A DNA stretch of 64,000 bases from Paenibacillus sp. FSL H8-0332 (GCF_037963835.1 NZ_CP150145.1:4836001-4900000), one strand, 5' to 3'. Shown: positions 40,453 through 50,018, numbered from the stretch's first letter. Numbers and translations: made by a program. Notes: generated by a model from the letters alone, not told the origin.

Positions 40453-42747
40453 TTAGTCCTCCATGACCGCAAGATCGGTATCCAGCGTATCATTCACATT
40501 CCTGCCGACACCGATGCGGAAGCTTCCCGGCTCGACCACCAGCTTATAGTCCGTCCCGATATAGCTCAGATGCTCTGCACTCAGCGTGAAGCTCACCTTC
40601 TGCTTCTCTCCCGGCTCCAGCACGATTTTGCGGAAGCCCTTGAGTTCCTTGGCCGGTCTAGTCACCTTACTGACCAGATCGGAAATATATAGCTGCACGA
40701 CCTCCGCACCGCTGCGGGAGCCTGTATTCTCCACTTCCACTGTAACCTCAGCCGTTCCGTCTGCTGTGATCACCGCTGGCTCTACCTGTAGTCCGCTATA
40801 GCTGAATTCGGTGTAGCTGAGTCCGAAGCCGAACGGATAACGCGGCTGCGAATTCCCTTCCAGATAGCGTACTCCCCGGGAACGTTTGCCTAAGTAATAT
40901 ACTGGCAGTTGTCCTACATCCTCAGGGAGGGAGAGGGTCAGCCTGCCGGACGGATTGACATCCCCGAACAGAATGTCGGCAATGGCGTGGCCGCCTTCCT
41001 GCCCCGGATACCAGGCTTCCAGAATAGCATCCGCCTGCTCATCGATCCACGGCTCGGCAATGGGACGGCCGTTGATATACACGACGACTACCGGCTTACC
41101 GAGCGCCTTCAGTTCCTTCATCAGTTCCAGCTGAACGCCGGACAGATGAAGCGACATGCGGTCGATGCCTTCGCCGCAATCCATATCGCTAAGTGCATTT
41201 TCCGTCACCTTCGAGGCTCCGGTCCGCAGATCAATGCTGCCTTCGCCGAAGTCACGGGCACTCGACCCGCCCAGGGCCAGCACAATGATATCCGCTTCGG
41301 CTGCTACCTTACGCGCAAGCTCGAAGCCCTCGGTGGAGCTGTCTTTGATCCGGCAGCCCGGCGCATAACCTATCCGCTCCGGCTGCGAGGCAAGCTTGGC
41401 CCGTATCCCGGCCAACACTGTAACCACCCGGTCACGCGGCTGAGGGGAGGTGTAATCGCCAAGCTGATTGTAGCCAATATCCGCGTTCGGCCCGATAACC
41501 GCAACCGTCCCCTTGTCCTTAGACAGCGGAAGCACTCCGTTATTCTTCAGCAGCACAATTCCCTCTGCCGCCACGCTACGTGCCAGCTCCGCATGCTCTG
41601 CACTGCCGATTACCTGCTCTGCCACATCGGGATCGGCATAGGGCTGTTCAAACAGGCCCAGCCGGAACTTCAGCTCCAGCACACGCGCTGCCGCCTGATC
41701 TACCAGCTTCTCGTCGAGCCGCCCGGAGCGCAGTGCCTCCAGCAGATATCCGCCGAACATGACGCCAGACATCTCCATATCAATTCCGGCGGTGAGTGCC
41801 TGTACGGCTGCATCCTCCCCGCTGTCCGCTGTATCATGGCCCGAGGCCAGCATATCGATCGCGCCGCAATCAGTAATGACCATGCCCTGGAAGCCCCATT
41901 CGCCGCGCAGAATCTCTTCCAGCAGCTCCCGGTTCGTGGTACAAGGTACTCCGTCAATCTCGTTATAGGCCGGCATGATGGAGACCGCACCGGCTTCCAC
42001 CGCTTTGCGGAATGGGTACATATCGACTTCGAGGAGCTCCCGCTTGCCAATATGTGCCGGACCGGCATTGCGGCCGCCCTCTGAGCTGCCATAGGCTACG
42101 AAGTGCTTGAGGGTCGCTCCCACACTGGACGCGCTGTCAAGCCGTTCGCCCTGTAGTCCTTCCACCGATGCTACGGCATATTCACCGATGAGATACGGAT
42201 CTTCCCCGAAGCATTCCTCGGTCCGGCCCCAGCGCGGATCACGCACCACATCCAGCACAGGGGAATACGTCACGGCTCCGCCTTGAGCACGGGTCTCCCG
42301 CGCAACTGCCCGGGACATCTCCCGGTACAGGTCCACATTCCAGGTGCTGCCGATCAGCAGCGGAACCGGGAATACCGTGGCCCCAATGGCCATATGCCCA
42401 TGCGAGCATTCCTCGCCAATCATGAGGGGAATGCCCAGCCTCGAGTGCTCCAGCGCATAACGCTGGATCGAATTCACAGCCTCCGCTCCGGCCCGCGCAT
42501 CCAGCCCGCTCTCCAGTGTAACTCCTGTCCAGGGATCGGCCCGCAGGGTTCCGTATAATGCGCCGACACCGCCTTCGCGGATCTGGCGCTTGAATTCTTC
42601 AGTCAGTTCAATCGTTCCATCTGTATGATCATAGGTCTGCCACCCGAACAGCTGTACCAGCTGGCCGACCTTCTCTTCCGGCGTCATCAGCCCGAGCAGA
42701 TGCTTCGTCCGCTCCTTGACGGGCTGTGTACGGTCTCTATATAACAT
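40453..42747 (-). CDS. GH3 beta-glycosidase (two-domain plus fibronectin type III)
   Basis: This 764-residue cytoplasmic enzyme has a (beta/alpha)8 domain, nucleophile D293 in VITDCGAID, a (alpha/beta)6 sandwich domain (VAVIGPNADIGYNQLGDYTS) and a C-terminal fibronectin type III-like domain. Typical activities are beta-glucosidase or beta-xylosidase. It lacks the NagZ signature, so GlcNAc specificity is not supported by motif. Within an N-glycan locus its substrate is an open question. The ATG at 42747 has GGTGGAG 5 nt upstream. It lies directly below the transporter genes and above the GH38 gene. Confidence 0.92.
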   Translation of the reverse strand: MLYRDRTQPVKERTKHLLGLMTPEEKVGQLVQLFGWQTYDHTDGTIELTEEFKRQIREGGVGALYGTLRADPWTGVTLESGLDARAGAEAVNSIQRYALEHSRLGIPLMIGEECSHGHMAIGATVFPVPLLIGSTWNVDLYREMSRAVARETRAQGGAVTYSPVLDVVRDPRWGRTEECFGEDPYLIGEYAVASVEGLQGERLDSASSVGATLKHFVAYGSSEGGRNAGPAHIGKRELLEVDMYPFRKAVEAGAVSIMPAYNEIDGVPCTTNRELLEEILRGEWGFQGMVITDCGAIDMLASGHDTADSGEDAAVQALTAGIDMEMSGVMFGGYLLEALRSGRLDEKLVDQAAARVLELKFRLGLFEQPYADPDVAEQVIGSAEHAELARSVAAEGIVLLKNNGVLPLSKDKGTVAVIGPNADIGYNQLGDYTSPQPRDRVVTVLAGIRAKLASQPERIGYAPGCRIKDSSTEGFELARKVAAEADIIVLALGGSSARDFGEGSIDLRTGASKVTENALSDMDCGEGIDRMSLHLSGVQLELMKELKALGKPVVVVYINGRPIAEPWIDEQADAILEAWYPGQEGGHAIADILFGDVNPSGRLTLSLPEDVGQLPVYYLGKRSRGVRYLEGNSQPRYPFGFGLSYTEFSYSGLQVEPAVITADGTAEVTVEVENTGSRSGAEVVQLYISDLVSKVTRPAKELKGFRKIVLEPGEKQKVSFTLSAEHLSYIGTDYKLVVEPGSFRIGVGRNVNDTLDTDLAVMED

Positions 42748-42860
42748 CCTGGCTCCACCCTCTCCTGTAGGTATCATTCTATATAAAATTGCATTCAAAG
42801 CTTGGTCGTTACTGCGGTGAACATTTGGACTTCCGGCCGCTGTTGTCCCCAGATTTCCCC

Positions 42861-43778
42861 TTACTCTTTAACCGCCCCGACCGTAAGACCCTGAATGAAG
42901 TAACGCTGGAAGAACGGATACGCGAAGATAATCGGTCCGGTTGCTAATACCACCATCGCCATACGCGAGGTATCCTGCGGCATGTTGCGGAGGGCCTCCA
43001 GGCTGAGCGAGCTGTTCTGCGAGTTCTGCAGAATGAACTGCATACTGGTCTCAATCCGCATCAGCATCGACTGCAGCGGCACCAGATTCGGATTATCAAT
43101 ATAGAGCAGGGCATTGAACCAGTCATTCCAGTACCCCAGGGTACTGAACAGCCCGATTGTAGCGAGGCCCGGCAAGGACAGCGGCAGCACGATTCCCAGG
43201 AAGGTGCGGAACTCTCCGGCGCCGTCGATTTTGGCCGATTCGATCAGCGCATCCGGCACACTTGTAATATAGAAGGTACGCAGAATCATAATGTAAAAAG
43301 CATTCACCGCCAGCGGCAGCACCAGCGCCCAAATGCTGTCCTTCAGGCCCAGCATCTGTGTTACCACAATATAGGTCGGAACCAGCCCGCCGTTAAACAG
43401 CATGGTGAAGAAGGAAAAAAACGCGAAGAAATTGCGGTATTTGAAGCTTTTACGTGAAATGGCATAGGCATAAAGTGAAATAATAAGCAGGCTGACAATC
43501 GTACCAATGACCGTTACCGCAATGGTCACTCCGTAAGAACGGAGCAGCGTGTCCCCTGAGCTAAATACATATTTGTAGGCTTCCAGACTCCATTTGGCCG
43601 GGATTAACCGATAGCCGTCCCGCGCAAGCGCCCCTTCGTCCGTGAACGAGATGAGGACAACGAACAGGAACGGGAAGATACACAGGATGGCAAAGCCTCC
43701 GGCGATACAGTTGAAGATGGTATTGAGCACCGGCGACAGCCGATGGAAATCGCGCGATTTCACAGGATTAGCAGACAT
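42861..43778 (-). CDS. ABC transporter permease, LplC/YtcP type
   Basis: This 305-residue permease is of the CUT1-like oligosaccharide type common beside YesMN regulators. Six hydrophobic segments begin near residue 18. The EAA loop reads DALIESAKIDGAGEFRTFLG, then IVLPLSLPGLA. It ends with the characteristic YFIQGLTVGAVKE tail. I prefer the ATG at 43778; an in-frame ATG at 43802 is also possible because the upstream gene ends at 43808. No ATPase gene is in the locus, so a shared ATPase is expected. Confidence 0.92.
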   Translation of the reverse strand: MSANPVKSRDFHRLSPVLNTIFNCIAGGFAILCIFPFLFVVLISFTDEGALARDGYRLIPAKWSLEAYKYVFSSGDTLLRSYGVTIAVTVIGTIVSLLIISLYAYAISRKSFKYRNFFAFFSFFTMLFNGGLVPTYIVVTQMLGLKDSIWALVLPLAVNAFYIMILRTFYITSVPDALIESAKIDGAGEFRTFLGIVLPLSLPGLATIGLFSTLGYWNDWFNALLYIDNPNLVPLQSMLMRIETSMQFILQNSQNSSLSLEALRNMPQDTSRMAMVVLATGPIIFAYPFFQRYFIQGLTVGAVKE

Positions 43779-43807
43779 TTGGATGACCTCACTTTCCTTC
43801 ATTTTCC

Positions 43808-44734
43808 CTAGAATAATGCACTGTCCTTATCGAATTTGCGCACGATGTAATTAGAGGTAAGAACCAGCACGAACCCGACCACTGATTGATATAAGCCCGC
43901 AGCTGTACTCATCCCGATCTCGCCGGTAGTCTTGAGTCCACGGTATACATACGTATCGATTACGTTGGTCACGCTGTAGAGCGTCCCCGAATCTCTCGGC
44001 ACCTGATAGAACAGCCCGAAGTCGGCATAGAAAATCTTCCCGATCGCAAGCAGCGTCATAATGATAATGATCGGCTTCAGCATCGGCAGCGTGATACTGC
44101 GGATCTGCTGGAGCTTGCTGGCTCCGTCGATCATCGCGGCTTCGTACAGGGACTTGTCTATGCCCATAATGGCGGCAAGATAGACCACGCTGTTATAGCC
44201 GACGGCCTTCCAGAGGAATACGAATATAATAATGAACGGCCAGTATTTCGATTCCGAGTACCAGGAGATATTACTGCCGAACATAGCGTTAAGCAGGCCC
44301 CGCTCCGAGCTCAGGAAGCTGAACGCGAAGTATCCCACAACGACCCAGGACAGAAAGTACGGCAGGAACATGCCTGTCTGATAGAACTTGGCCAGTTTCT
44401 TATTGGCAATCTCGGACAGCACCACCGCCATCAGCACGGACAGAATCAGGCCCAGGATGATGAAGGCTATGTTATATAAAAGAGTATTGCGTGTGATCAG
44501 ATAGGCATCATTGGTGCTGAACAGAAACTTGAAATTATCCCAGCCGACCCACTTGCTGTTGATGATGCTGGCCCAGAAGCCATCCCGGCTGAAGCGGTAC
44601 TCCTTAAACGCAATAACCGTACCCACCATCGGCAGGTAAGAGAAGAATAAAAACCACAGCGTGCCCGGCAGAACCATAAACAGCAGCACTTTATTTCTCA
44701 ATATATCCTTGGCGGACTTTCCTATTTTCCCCAT
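43808..44734 (-). CDS. ABC transporter permease, LplB/YteP type
   Basis: This 308-residue permease partners the LplC-type protein. The N-terminal helix LLFMVLPGTLWFLFFSYLP, the family sequence MVGTVIAFKEYRFSRDGFWA, and the EAA loop SLYEAAMIDGASKLQQIRSI are intact. A good ribosome site (AGGAGG) precedes the ATG. It is separated from the binding protein gene by a hairpin with a U-tract, which may lower permease expression relative to the binding protein. Confidence 0.92.
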   Translation of the reverse strand: MGKIGKSAKDILRNKVLLFMVLPGTLWFLFFSYLPMVGTVIAFKEYRFSRDGFWASIINSKWVGWDNFKFLFSTNDAYLITRNTLLYNIAFIILGLILSVLMAVVLSEIANKKLAKFYQTGMFLPYFLSWVVVGYFAFSFLSSERGLLNAMFGSNISWYSESKYWPFIIIFVFLWKAVGYNSVVYLAAIMGIDKSLYEAAMIDGASKLQQIRSITLPMLKPIIIIMTLLAIGKIFYADFGLFYQVPRDSGTLYSVTNVIDTYVYRGLKTTGEIGMSTAAGLYQSVVGFVLVLTSNYIVRKFDKDSALF

Positions 44735-44776
44735 ACTTCTAGTTCCTCCTATGCCGGAAAATTCTTCCGTTAGTAC

Positions 44777-44812
44777 AAAAAGATCGGGCCAAGTCTAATC
44801 ACCCGCCCGATC
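44777..44812 (-). terminator. Intra-operon terminator between binding protein and permeases
   Basis: On the minus strand GATCGGGC (44812-44805) pairs with GCCCGATC (44789-44782), followed by TTTTT (44781-44777). It lies 14 nt after the binding protein stop. Partial read-through would supply the permeases and enzymes downstream. Confidence 0.8.
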
Positions 44813-44825
44813 CTTTAATAGAATG

Positions 44826-46331
44826 CTACTTATTATTCGCTGCTTTCCAGGCGTCGATCTGTGTTTGAGCTTCGGCAATAATTTTATCCAGACCGGCTGC
44901 TTTGAGTTTCTCGTTAGCCTTGGTCAGGTACTCTTCCGAATCTACAGATCCGGTCATCAGCGGTGCCCAGAATTCTTCCTTCACGTTCTGGACGGCGGCG
45001 ATTTCATTCGTCACCTTGGACGTATCGAAGTTGAAGCCGAGCAGCGGTGCGTTGATACCGGCATCATTGAACTTCTTGAATTCTTCCCATTTGTTCTCAG
45101 GGTCGCCTTCATTCAGATAGTTGATCATGATGTTACCCAGGGAGAATGTAGGCATATCGTAGTTCTTCGCATCCGGGAGGTTCTTGATCATGTTGTCGCT
45201 GATCTTCTCGTAATGTACTCCTTCGATACCAGAGTCAATCATGTTGCGCAGCTTAGGATCAGTGTTAAGCAGGTTCAGGAATTCCATCGCTTTCTCAGGA
45301 TACTTGGAGTTGGCCGAGATAGCCTGCATGGAGCCCATTACCGACCAGTTGTAGATATAAGGCTGGCTGGCTGGTGTGGACACGACCGGATACCCGTAGC
45401 TTACGGACCACAGATTGTCGGCCATCGGCTGGGTGGATGCACGGTCAGTGAACCATTTGCCGGCTTTGTACAAGTCATCTACCGACGAGGTAGTCGCTAC
45501 TTCAGGGGAGATATAACCCGCCTGATAGAATTTGCGGACCGTCTTAAGCGCTTCCTTGAGCTCAGGTGTATCCAGGATGTTGACCACTTTGTAGTCCTTG
45601 GTGTCCATATAGACAGCCATCGGCATCTTCTCGATCACATAGTCAAAAGGCATGATCGGCATGAAGTCTTTGACCATCGCGTAAGGAGTGATTCCAGGCT
45701 CGTTTTCCTTGATGGTTTTGAGCAGCGGCTCCAGATCGGCCATTGTTTTCACGCTGGTCAGATCAAGCTTGTGTTTGTCGAGCAGCTCTTTGTTGAAGCG
45801 GAAGACTTCTTGCGCCGGAAGCTCTTTATTGGCCGGAATCGCATAGTTATGTCCGTCTACCTTGGAGCCTTCCAGGAAGGCCGGATCAATCGTATCCACA
45901 ATGCCCTTGCCCTGATTCTTCAGCAGCTCATCGAGCTCCAGGAAGGCACCCTTACGTGCATTCTGCACATAATCGAAGGCCCAGGAAGAGGTGAACAGAA
46001 TATCCATTGGCTCGCCCGAAGCTGCCATAACCTGCATTTTTTGCGTGTAGTCCCCGAAGTCGAGCATTTTGATATCGAGGGTTGCGTTGATTTTCTCAAG
46101 CGTGTATTTATTTACTTCTGTGAGCACCTTGTCCATATCTTTCTGCGGTGGCCCGATCGTGTACCAGATCAGTTCTACTGGCTTTTCGGTAGCCTCCGAG
46201 GCTTTGTTGCCGCCTGAAGCTGCTTCCCCGCCTGCATTGTTCTTACTGTTTCCCCCGCACGCCGTTAGCGCCAGTGAAACGGTTAAAAGCGTTGTCAACA
46301 ACAAGGAGAAGTGTTTCTTTGTCTTACTCAT
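44826..46331 (-). CDS. ABC transporter oligosaccharide-binding lipoprotein (LplA-like)
   Basis: This 501-residue lipoprotein has the signal peptide MSKTKKHFSLLLTTLLTVSL, lipobox LTAC and a Gly/Asn/Ser-rich tether. The mature sequence resembles LplA/YtcQ-type binding proteins, which take larger oligosaccharides than MalE types (WYTIGPPQKDMDKVLTEVNK at the front, IIAEAQTQIDAWKA at the end). Its place above the permeases and N-glycan enzymes points to binding of released N-glycans (inference). Candidate control sites lie 100-180 nt upstream. Confidence 0.92.
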   Translation of the reverse strand: MSKTKKHFSLLLTTLLTVSLALTACGGNSKNNAGGEAASGGNKASEATEKPVELIWYTIGPPQKDMDKVLTEVNKYTLEKINATLDIKMLDFGDYTQKMQVMAASGEPMDILFTSSWAFDYVQNARKGAFLELDELLKNQGKGIVDTIDPAFLEGSKVDGHNYAIPANKELPAQEVFRFNKELLDKHKLDLTSVKTMADLEPLLKTIKENEPGITPYAMVKDFMPIMPFDYVIEKMPMAVYMDTKDYKVVNILDTPELKEALKTVRKFYQAGYISPEVATTSSVDDLYKAGKWFTDRASTQPMADNLWSVSYGYPVVSTPASQPYIYNWSVMGSMQAISANSKYPEKAMEFLNLLNTDPKLRNMIDSGIEGVHYEKISDNMIKNLPDAKNYDMPTFSLGNIMINYLNEGDPENKWEEFKKFNDAGINAPLLGFNFDTSKVTNEIAAVQNVKEEFWAPLMTGSVDSEEYLTKANEKLKAAGLDKIIAEAQTQIDAWKAANNK

Positions 46332-46428
46332 TTGCCGTACCCCCTTTTAATTAGCCGTCCGGAAAGTTCAGGTCTGCCGGTCATTTCCGGCTGCTGGTTT
46401 CCTTGGGCTATACCTTAACTTTATAAGA

Positions 46429-46513
46429 TGAAAGCAGTTTCAAATAGAAGAGAAACTATATATTTTCAGGTATGAAATAAAGAAAAATAACTCCGTACCT
46501 AACATATAATTTC
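46429..46513 (-). promoter_or_regulatory. Control region of the N-glycan transporter: palindrome and long inverted repeat
   Basis: TGAAAGCAGTTTCA (46429-46442) is a dyad with two mismatches to cre. Further upstream GAAACTATATATTTTCAGGT (46452-46471) recurs inverted as GAAATTATATGTTAGGTACG (46513-46494), an imperfect inverted repeat spanning 62 bp. Either could bind the response regulator encoded at 46538 or CcpA. Confidence 0.4.
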
Positions 46514-46537
46514 TTTTCTTTTCAAAAAGAGCCGCCT

Positions 46538-48055
46538 TCAAAGGAGCCCCTTGAATTCCGTCGGCGAGATCCCGACATATTTCTTGAATTGCTTGTAGAA
46601 GTATCCCATTTCCCAGTATCCCACGCTTCTTGCGATTTCATGCACCTTCAGGTTCGTCGTGCGGAGCTGTTCCTTGGCCTTATCGATCCGGTAGCGGTTC
46701 ATATATTCCGCAAAGGATTCGCCGGTCGTCTTATGAAACAGCTGTCCCAGATACACCGGATGAATGTTAAACATAAAGCCCAGCTTCTTCAGCGACAGAT
46801 CCTCACTGTACGATTTCGCGATATAATTCAGCACCTGGTTCACCACTGGGCTCTTCAGCTCCCGGTCCAGCAGCTCGATGATGCCTGCCGAGGTCTGCCT
46901 GAGCGCAGCGGACAATGCGGGCAGCGAATTCGCCCGGCGGATCGCCGTCAAGCCCTCGGCAATACACTCCCGCTCCGTTTCACTGCGGATATCCTTAATC
47001 AGCACGCGGAAGAACAGAATCCATTCCAGCGAGATCTCCTCCAGCATTGCTGGTGTTAACCCGTCCATACTTGGGGCTGCAAAGTATAGCTCCAGCTGCT
47101 CCAACAGCCCCGCCACATTCTTGGACATAATGAGCTTGGCATAATCGCTCCAGTCCCCGGGCAGGACCGATTGCAGATCCTCCTTCCGGTCCCTCAGCTG
47201 CTCATAATAGATAATGCTGCGCTCCGGGTGAATCTCCAGGAACTCCTGTGCCTGCTTCGCCTGCTCGTAGCTGGAAGGAGCCGCGTCCACCCCGTATACA
47301 GGCGAGCCTACTGCTGCGCGCAGCTTCTCTCCGCCGGTGCACCAGCCGGTAATCTCCTCCAGCATGAACGCCATCTCCGCCGCACCGGCGGAGGCTTCTT
47401 CATAGTTATGTATCAGCACCAGATCATTGTCCGAATCCCAGAACATGAAGAACGAAGCCTCGGCTTCGGCCAGTTCGGATACCCTCTTCCTGAAGGTATC
47501 CGTTGCCGGTTCTACCTGTAGCAGGGCAACCTGCACATAACGGCTTGTGAGCGGCAGGCCGATCAGATTCAGCCGTTCGGAGCGCTCCTGCGGATCAATC
47601 TGCCCCCGCAGCCAGCGCAGCAGCACATTATCCTTCAGCACGGAATTCGTATATTCCCACCACTGCATATCCAGCCTGGAGACGTTGAGCTTCTCCACAA
47701 TCGTCTCCAGCGTCTGCTGGAATTCCTCCAGATTAATCGGCTTCAGCAGATAGTTCTCGATCCCGAGCGACAGGCCTTCCTTCACATACATGAATTCATC
47801 GAAGCCGCTCAGCACCACCACCTTCAGATCCGGGCGGAATTCCCGGACGGCGCGGATCAGCTCAAGGCCGGTCATCACCGGCATGGAGATGTCGGTAATC
47901 AGAATATCGGCGGGAATCTCCCGCAGCTGCTCCAGCGCTTCCTGCCCGTTCTCCGCCTGCCCCGCAATCGTGAGGCCCAGCTCCTCCCAATCCAATATAT
48001 CCTGCAGGCCGCTCAGAATGAACGGCTCATCATCCACAATAAATACCTTATACAT
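46538..48055 (-). CDS. AraC-type response regulator, YesN family (N-glycan locus)
   Basis: This 505-residue regulator has an N-terminal receiver (VFIVDDEPFI with D8/D9, phospho-acceptor D55 in LITDISMP, Lys in YLLKPINLEE). A middle region of about 270 residues follows. The C-terminal AraC double helix-turn-helix contains SEDLSLKKLGFMFNIHPVYL and IARSVGYWEMGYFYKQFKKY. Its ATG overlaps the last 8 nt of the kinase gene, so the two are translationally coupled. It probably activates the ABC and enzyme genes directly below. Confidence 0.93.
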   Translation of the reverse strand: MYKVFIVDDEPFILSGLQDILDWEELGLTIAGQAENGQEALEQLREIPADILITDISMPVMTGLELIRAVREFRPDLKVVVLSGFDEFMYVKEGLSLGIENYLLKPINLEEFQQTLETIVEKLNVSRLDMQWWEYTNSVLKDNVLLRWLRGQIDPQERSERLNLIGLPLTSRYVQVALLQVEPATDTFRKRVSELAEAEASFFMFWDSDNDLVLIHNYEEASAGAAEMAFMLEEITGWCTGGEKLRAAVGSPVYGVDAAPSSYEQAKQAQEFLEIHPERSIIYYEQLRDRKEDLQSVLPGDWSDYAKLIMSKNVAGLLEQLELYFAAPSMDGLTPAMLEEISLEWILFFRVLIKDIRSETERECIAEGLTAIRRANSLPALSAALRQTSAGIIELLDRELKSPVVNQVLNYIAKSYSEDLSLKKLGFMFNIHPVYLGQLFHKTTGESFAEYMNRYRIDKAKEQLRTTNLKVHEIARSVGYWEMGYFYKQFKKYVGISPTEFKGLL

Positions 48056-49874
48056 CTGCGTTCTCCTCCTTCAGCGGGTATGGAAAAGTAATCGTAACCA
48101 CTGTTCCGCTGCCCTCCTCACTCTCCAGCTCTACGCCGTAGGGCTTGCCGTACATCAGTCTCAGCCGCTCATGAATACTTCGCAGCCCGAACGACTCGGA
48201 CCCGGACAATTCGCCGTGATCCTCCAGCACTTCGCGGAGCCGGGCCAGCCGCTTCTCCGCAATCCCCTTGCCGTTATCCGTAACCGTGACCCGGATATTC
48301 TCCGGCTCCGCTGTGATCCCAATATGGATCACATTATCAGTCTGCCCTGTCCGCATGCCGTGCAGAACATAGTTCTCGATGACCGGCTGCAGCGACATTT
48401 TGAGCACAGGAAGCTCTTCCAGCTCCGGGCTGCATTCGATGGTATAAGCGAACCTGTCCTTGTACCGGATACGGAATAATTCCAGATACAGGCGGCAGGC
48501 CTCCAGCTCATCCTTGAACGTATATTTCAGCTTCGGACGGACGTACGACTTGAACAGCATGGACAGGCTGTAGATCATTTCCCCCACATCCTTCGCTCCG
48601 CTCGAAATCGCCCGCATCCGAATAACCTCTAATGTATTATACAGAAAATGCGGATTCACCCTGGCCTCAAGCGTAGCGATCTCCGTATGCTTCTGTTTGA
48701 TTTCCGCCTTATAGACCTGGTCGATATACTGGTTCAGTTCATCCAGCATGCTGTTGAAGCTTTTGGCAATCTGGCCTAATTCATCTTCCTTGCCGTCCAC
48801 AATCCGGGTGTTCAGATCCCCGTTCTTGACTTTGCGGGTGAAGCGGATAATGCGGTGGGTCCGTTTGGCAAAATTAGAAATGAACATCGCCGGCAGCAGC
48901 ACGGCAAACAGAATACAGACGAGTGCGATGGACACAATGGTGCTCCGCGCACTGCTATAGGTCTCGGCCAGCTCCTTTTTCGAGATCAGGCTGACCACCG
49001 TATACCCCGCCTGACTCTGCGTCTGACTCGTAACGACCATTCCTTCTATCGTAAAGTCCTCACCAGCGTTAATCCCTTGCAGCTTCGGCAGCTTCCGGCC
49101 GTACCCCTTACCCGAGGAATCGAAGATGACTTCATTCTGGGCCGAGAGCACGAGGAGATCGCCTTTGAAATCCTGTTTATAGTTATTCATGGCTTGCCAG
49201 ATCGCCTCGGAGTCGAAGTAGACCAGCAGCTGGCCGATATTGAGCAGCGAGGACTTATTATTGATGGGTATTTTCACAGAGAACAGTGGAGCTGTCGGCA
49301 TCCCTATACTTTTCAGCACCCAGATATTCGGAACAGAGACGACACTCTCCTCACCCAGCACCATCGAATCGGGGACAAAAGAATGCGCCGCATTGGTCGA
49401 GATCCGCTCGAACTGCCTGCGGTTGTCGTAATAATACATCACCTGCTGGTTGGCGCTGTACAGGATCAGGCCGCGGATGTCGGGATCATCGTCAATCTTG
49501 TTCTGGAAATACTGAATGGCGTTCGAGGCGGACTGTTCTCCCAGCAGATAACGGTCCAGCCGGTGCTCGATATAATCACTTAAGGGATTCTCCAGCAGGA
49601 AGGTCGTATTACTGGCCAGACTCGCGTCCCTGTACACATCACGGAGCATATCCTGAACGGATTGATATTTGTTCTCCACATAATTGCTGATGCTCTCCAT
49701 ACTCTTGCGCTGGATATCCATCTGGCGCTGCACTGCCGAATCCGAGATTAGCAGCAGCACCAGATAAGAGAAGGCGATAATGGTGGCTATGAAGATGCAG
49801 GACACGATCAGCGTGAAGCGCAGGAACATATTGTCTTTAAAATATTTGCGGTACAGCGAAAGGCTTCGCATCAT
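48048..49874 (-). CDS. Sensor histidine kinase, YesM family (N-glycan locus)
   Basis: This 608-residue kinase has membrane helices near residues 18-42 and 310-332, enclosing an extracellular sensor of about 265 residues that may read glycans or the loaded binding protein. HAMP (TRKVKNGDLNTRIVDGKEDE), the His_kinase box (LEARVNPHFLYNTLEVIRMR) and HATPase (VTDNGKGI, LRSIHERLRLMYG) follow. Two adjacent ATGs (49874, 49871) follow AAGGAGG. The upstream GH85 gene is on the same strand, but a long hairpin terminator intervenes, so the pair has its own promoter. Confidence 0.92.
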   Translation of the reverse strand: MMRSLSLYRKYFKDNMFLRFTLIVSCIFIATIIAFSYLVLLLISDSAVQRQMDIQRKSMESISNYVENKYQSVQDMLRDVYRDASLASNTTFLLENPLSDYIEHRLDRYLLGEQSASNAIQYFQNKIDDDPDIRGLILYSANQQVMYYYDNRRQFERISTNAAHSFVPDSMVLGEESVVSVPNIWVLKSIGMPTAPLFSVKIPINNKSSLLNIGQLLVYFDSEAIWQAMNNYKQDFKGDLLVLSAQNEVIFDSSGKGYGRKLPKLQGINAGEDFTIEGMVVTSQTQSQAGYTVVSLISKKELAETYSSARSTIVSIALVCILFAVLLPAMFISNFAKRTHRIIRFTRKVKNGDLNTRIVDGKEDELGQIAKSFNSMLDELNQYIDQVYKAEIKQKHTEIATLEARVNPHFLYNTLEVIRMRAISSGAKDVGEMIYSLSMLFKSYVRPKLKYTFKDELEACRLYLELFRIRYKDRFAYTIECSPELEELPVLKMSLQPVIENYVLHGMRTGQTDNVIHIGITAEPENIRVTVTDNGKGIAEKRLARLREVLEDHGELSGSESFGLRSIHERLRLMYGKPYGVELESEEGSGTVVTITFPYPLKEENADV

Positions 49875-49920
49875 TCACCTCCTTACATAGTTGATAGCCT
49901 TGCAGGCACGGCTGGCCGGG

Positions 49921-49977
49921 ATACACAAGAAGCGCTCCCCCCTGCTAATTTTGCCAGAGGGTGAGCGCTTTGTGTAT
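49921..49977 (-). terminator. Long palindromic terminator after the GH85 gene
   Basis: ATACACAA-AGCGCTC and GAGCGCT-TTGTGTAT flank an inner CCCCCT/AGAGGG stem, a nearly continuous palindrome of 57 bp. It is T-rich enough on the minus strand (CTTCTTGTGT) to end the GH85 transcript. Confidence 0.75.
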
Positions 49978-50018
49978 GTTGTGCAGGATGGGCGGTACCT
50001 ATTCCCCGTTACTTAACA

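Noticed and set aside
44823..46217. 464-residue plus-strand frame
   Set aside because: It is fully antisense to the clear LplA-like binding protein gene and shows no recognisable domain; typical mirror frame in GC-rich coding DNA.
46429..46442. Firm cre site before the N-glycan binding protein gene
   Set aside because: TGAAAGCAGTTTCA lacks the central CG and has two mismatches; kept only as part of a general control region.
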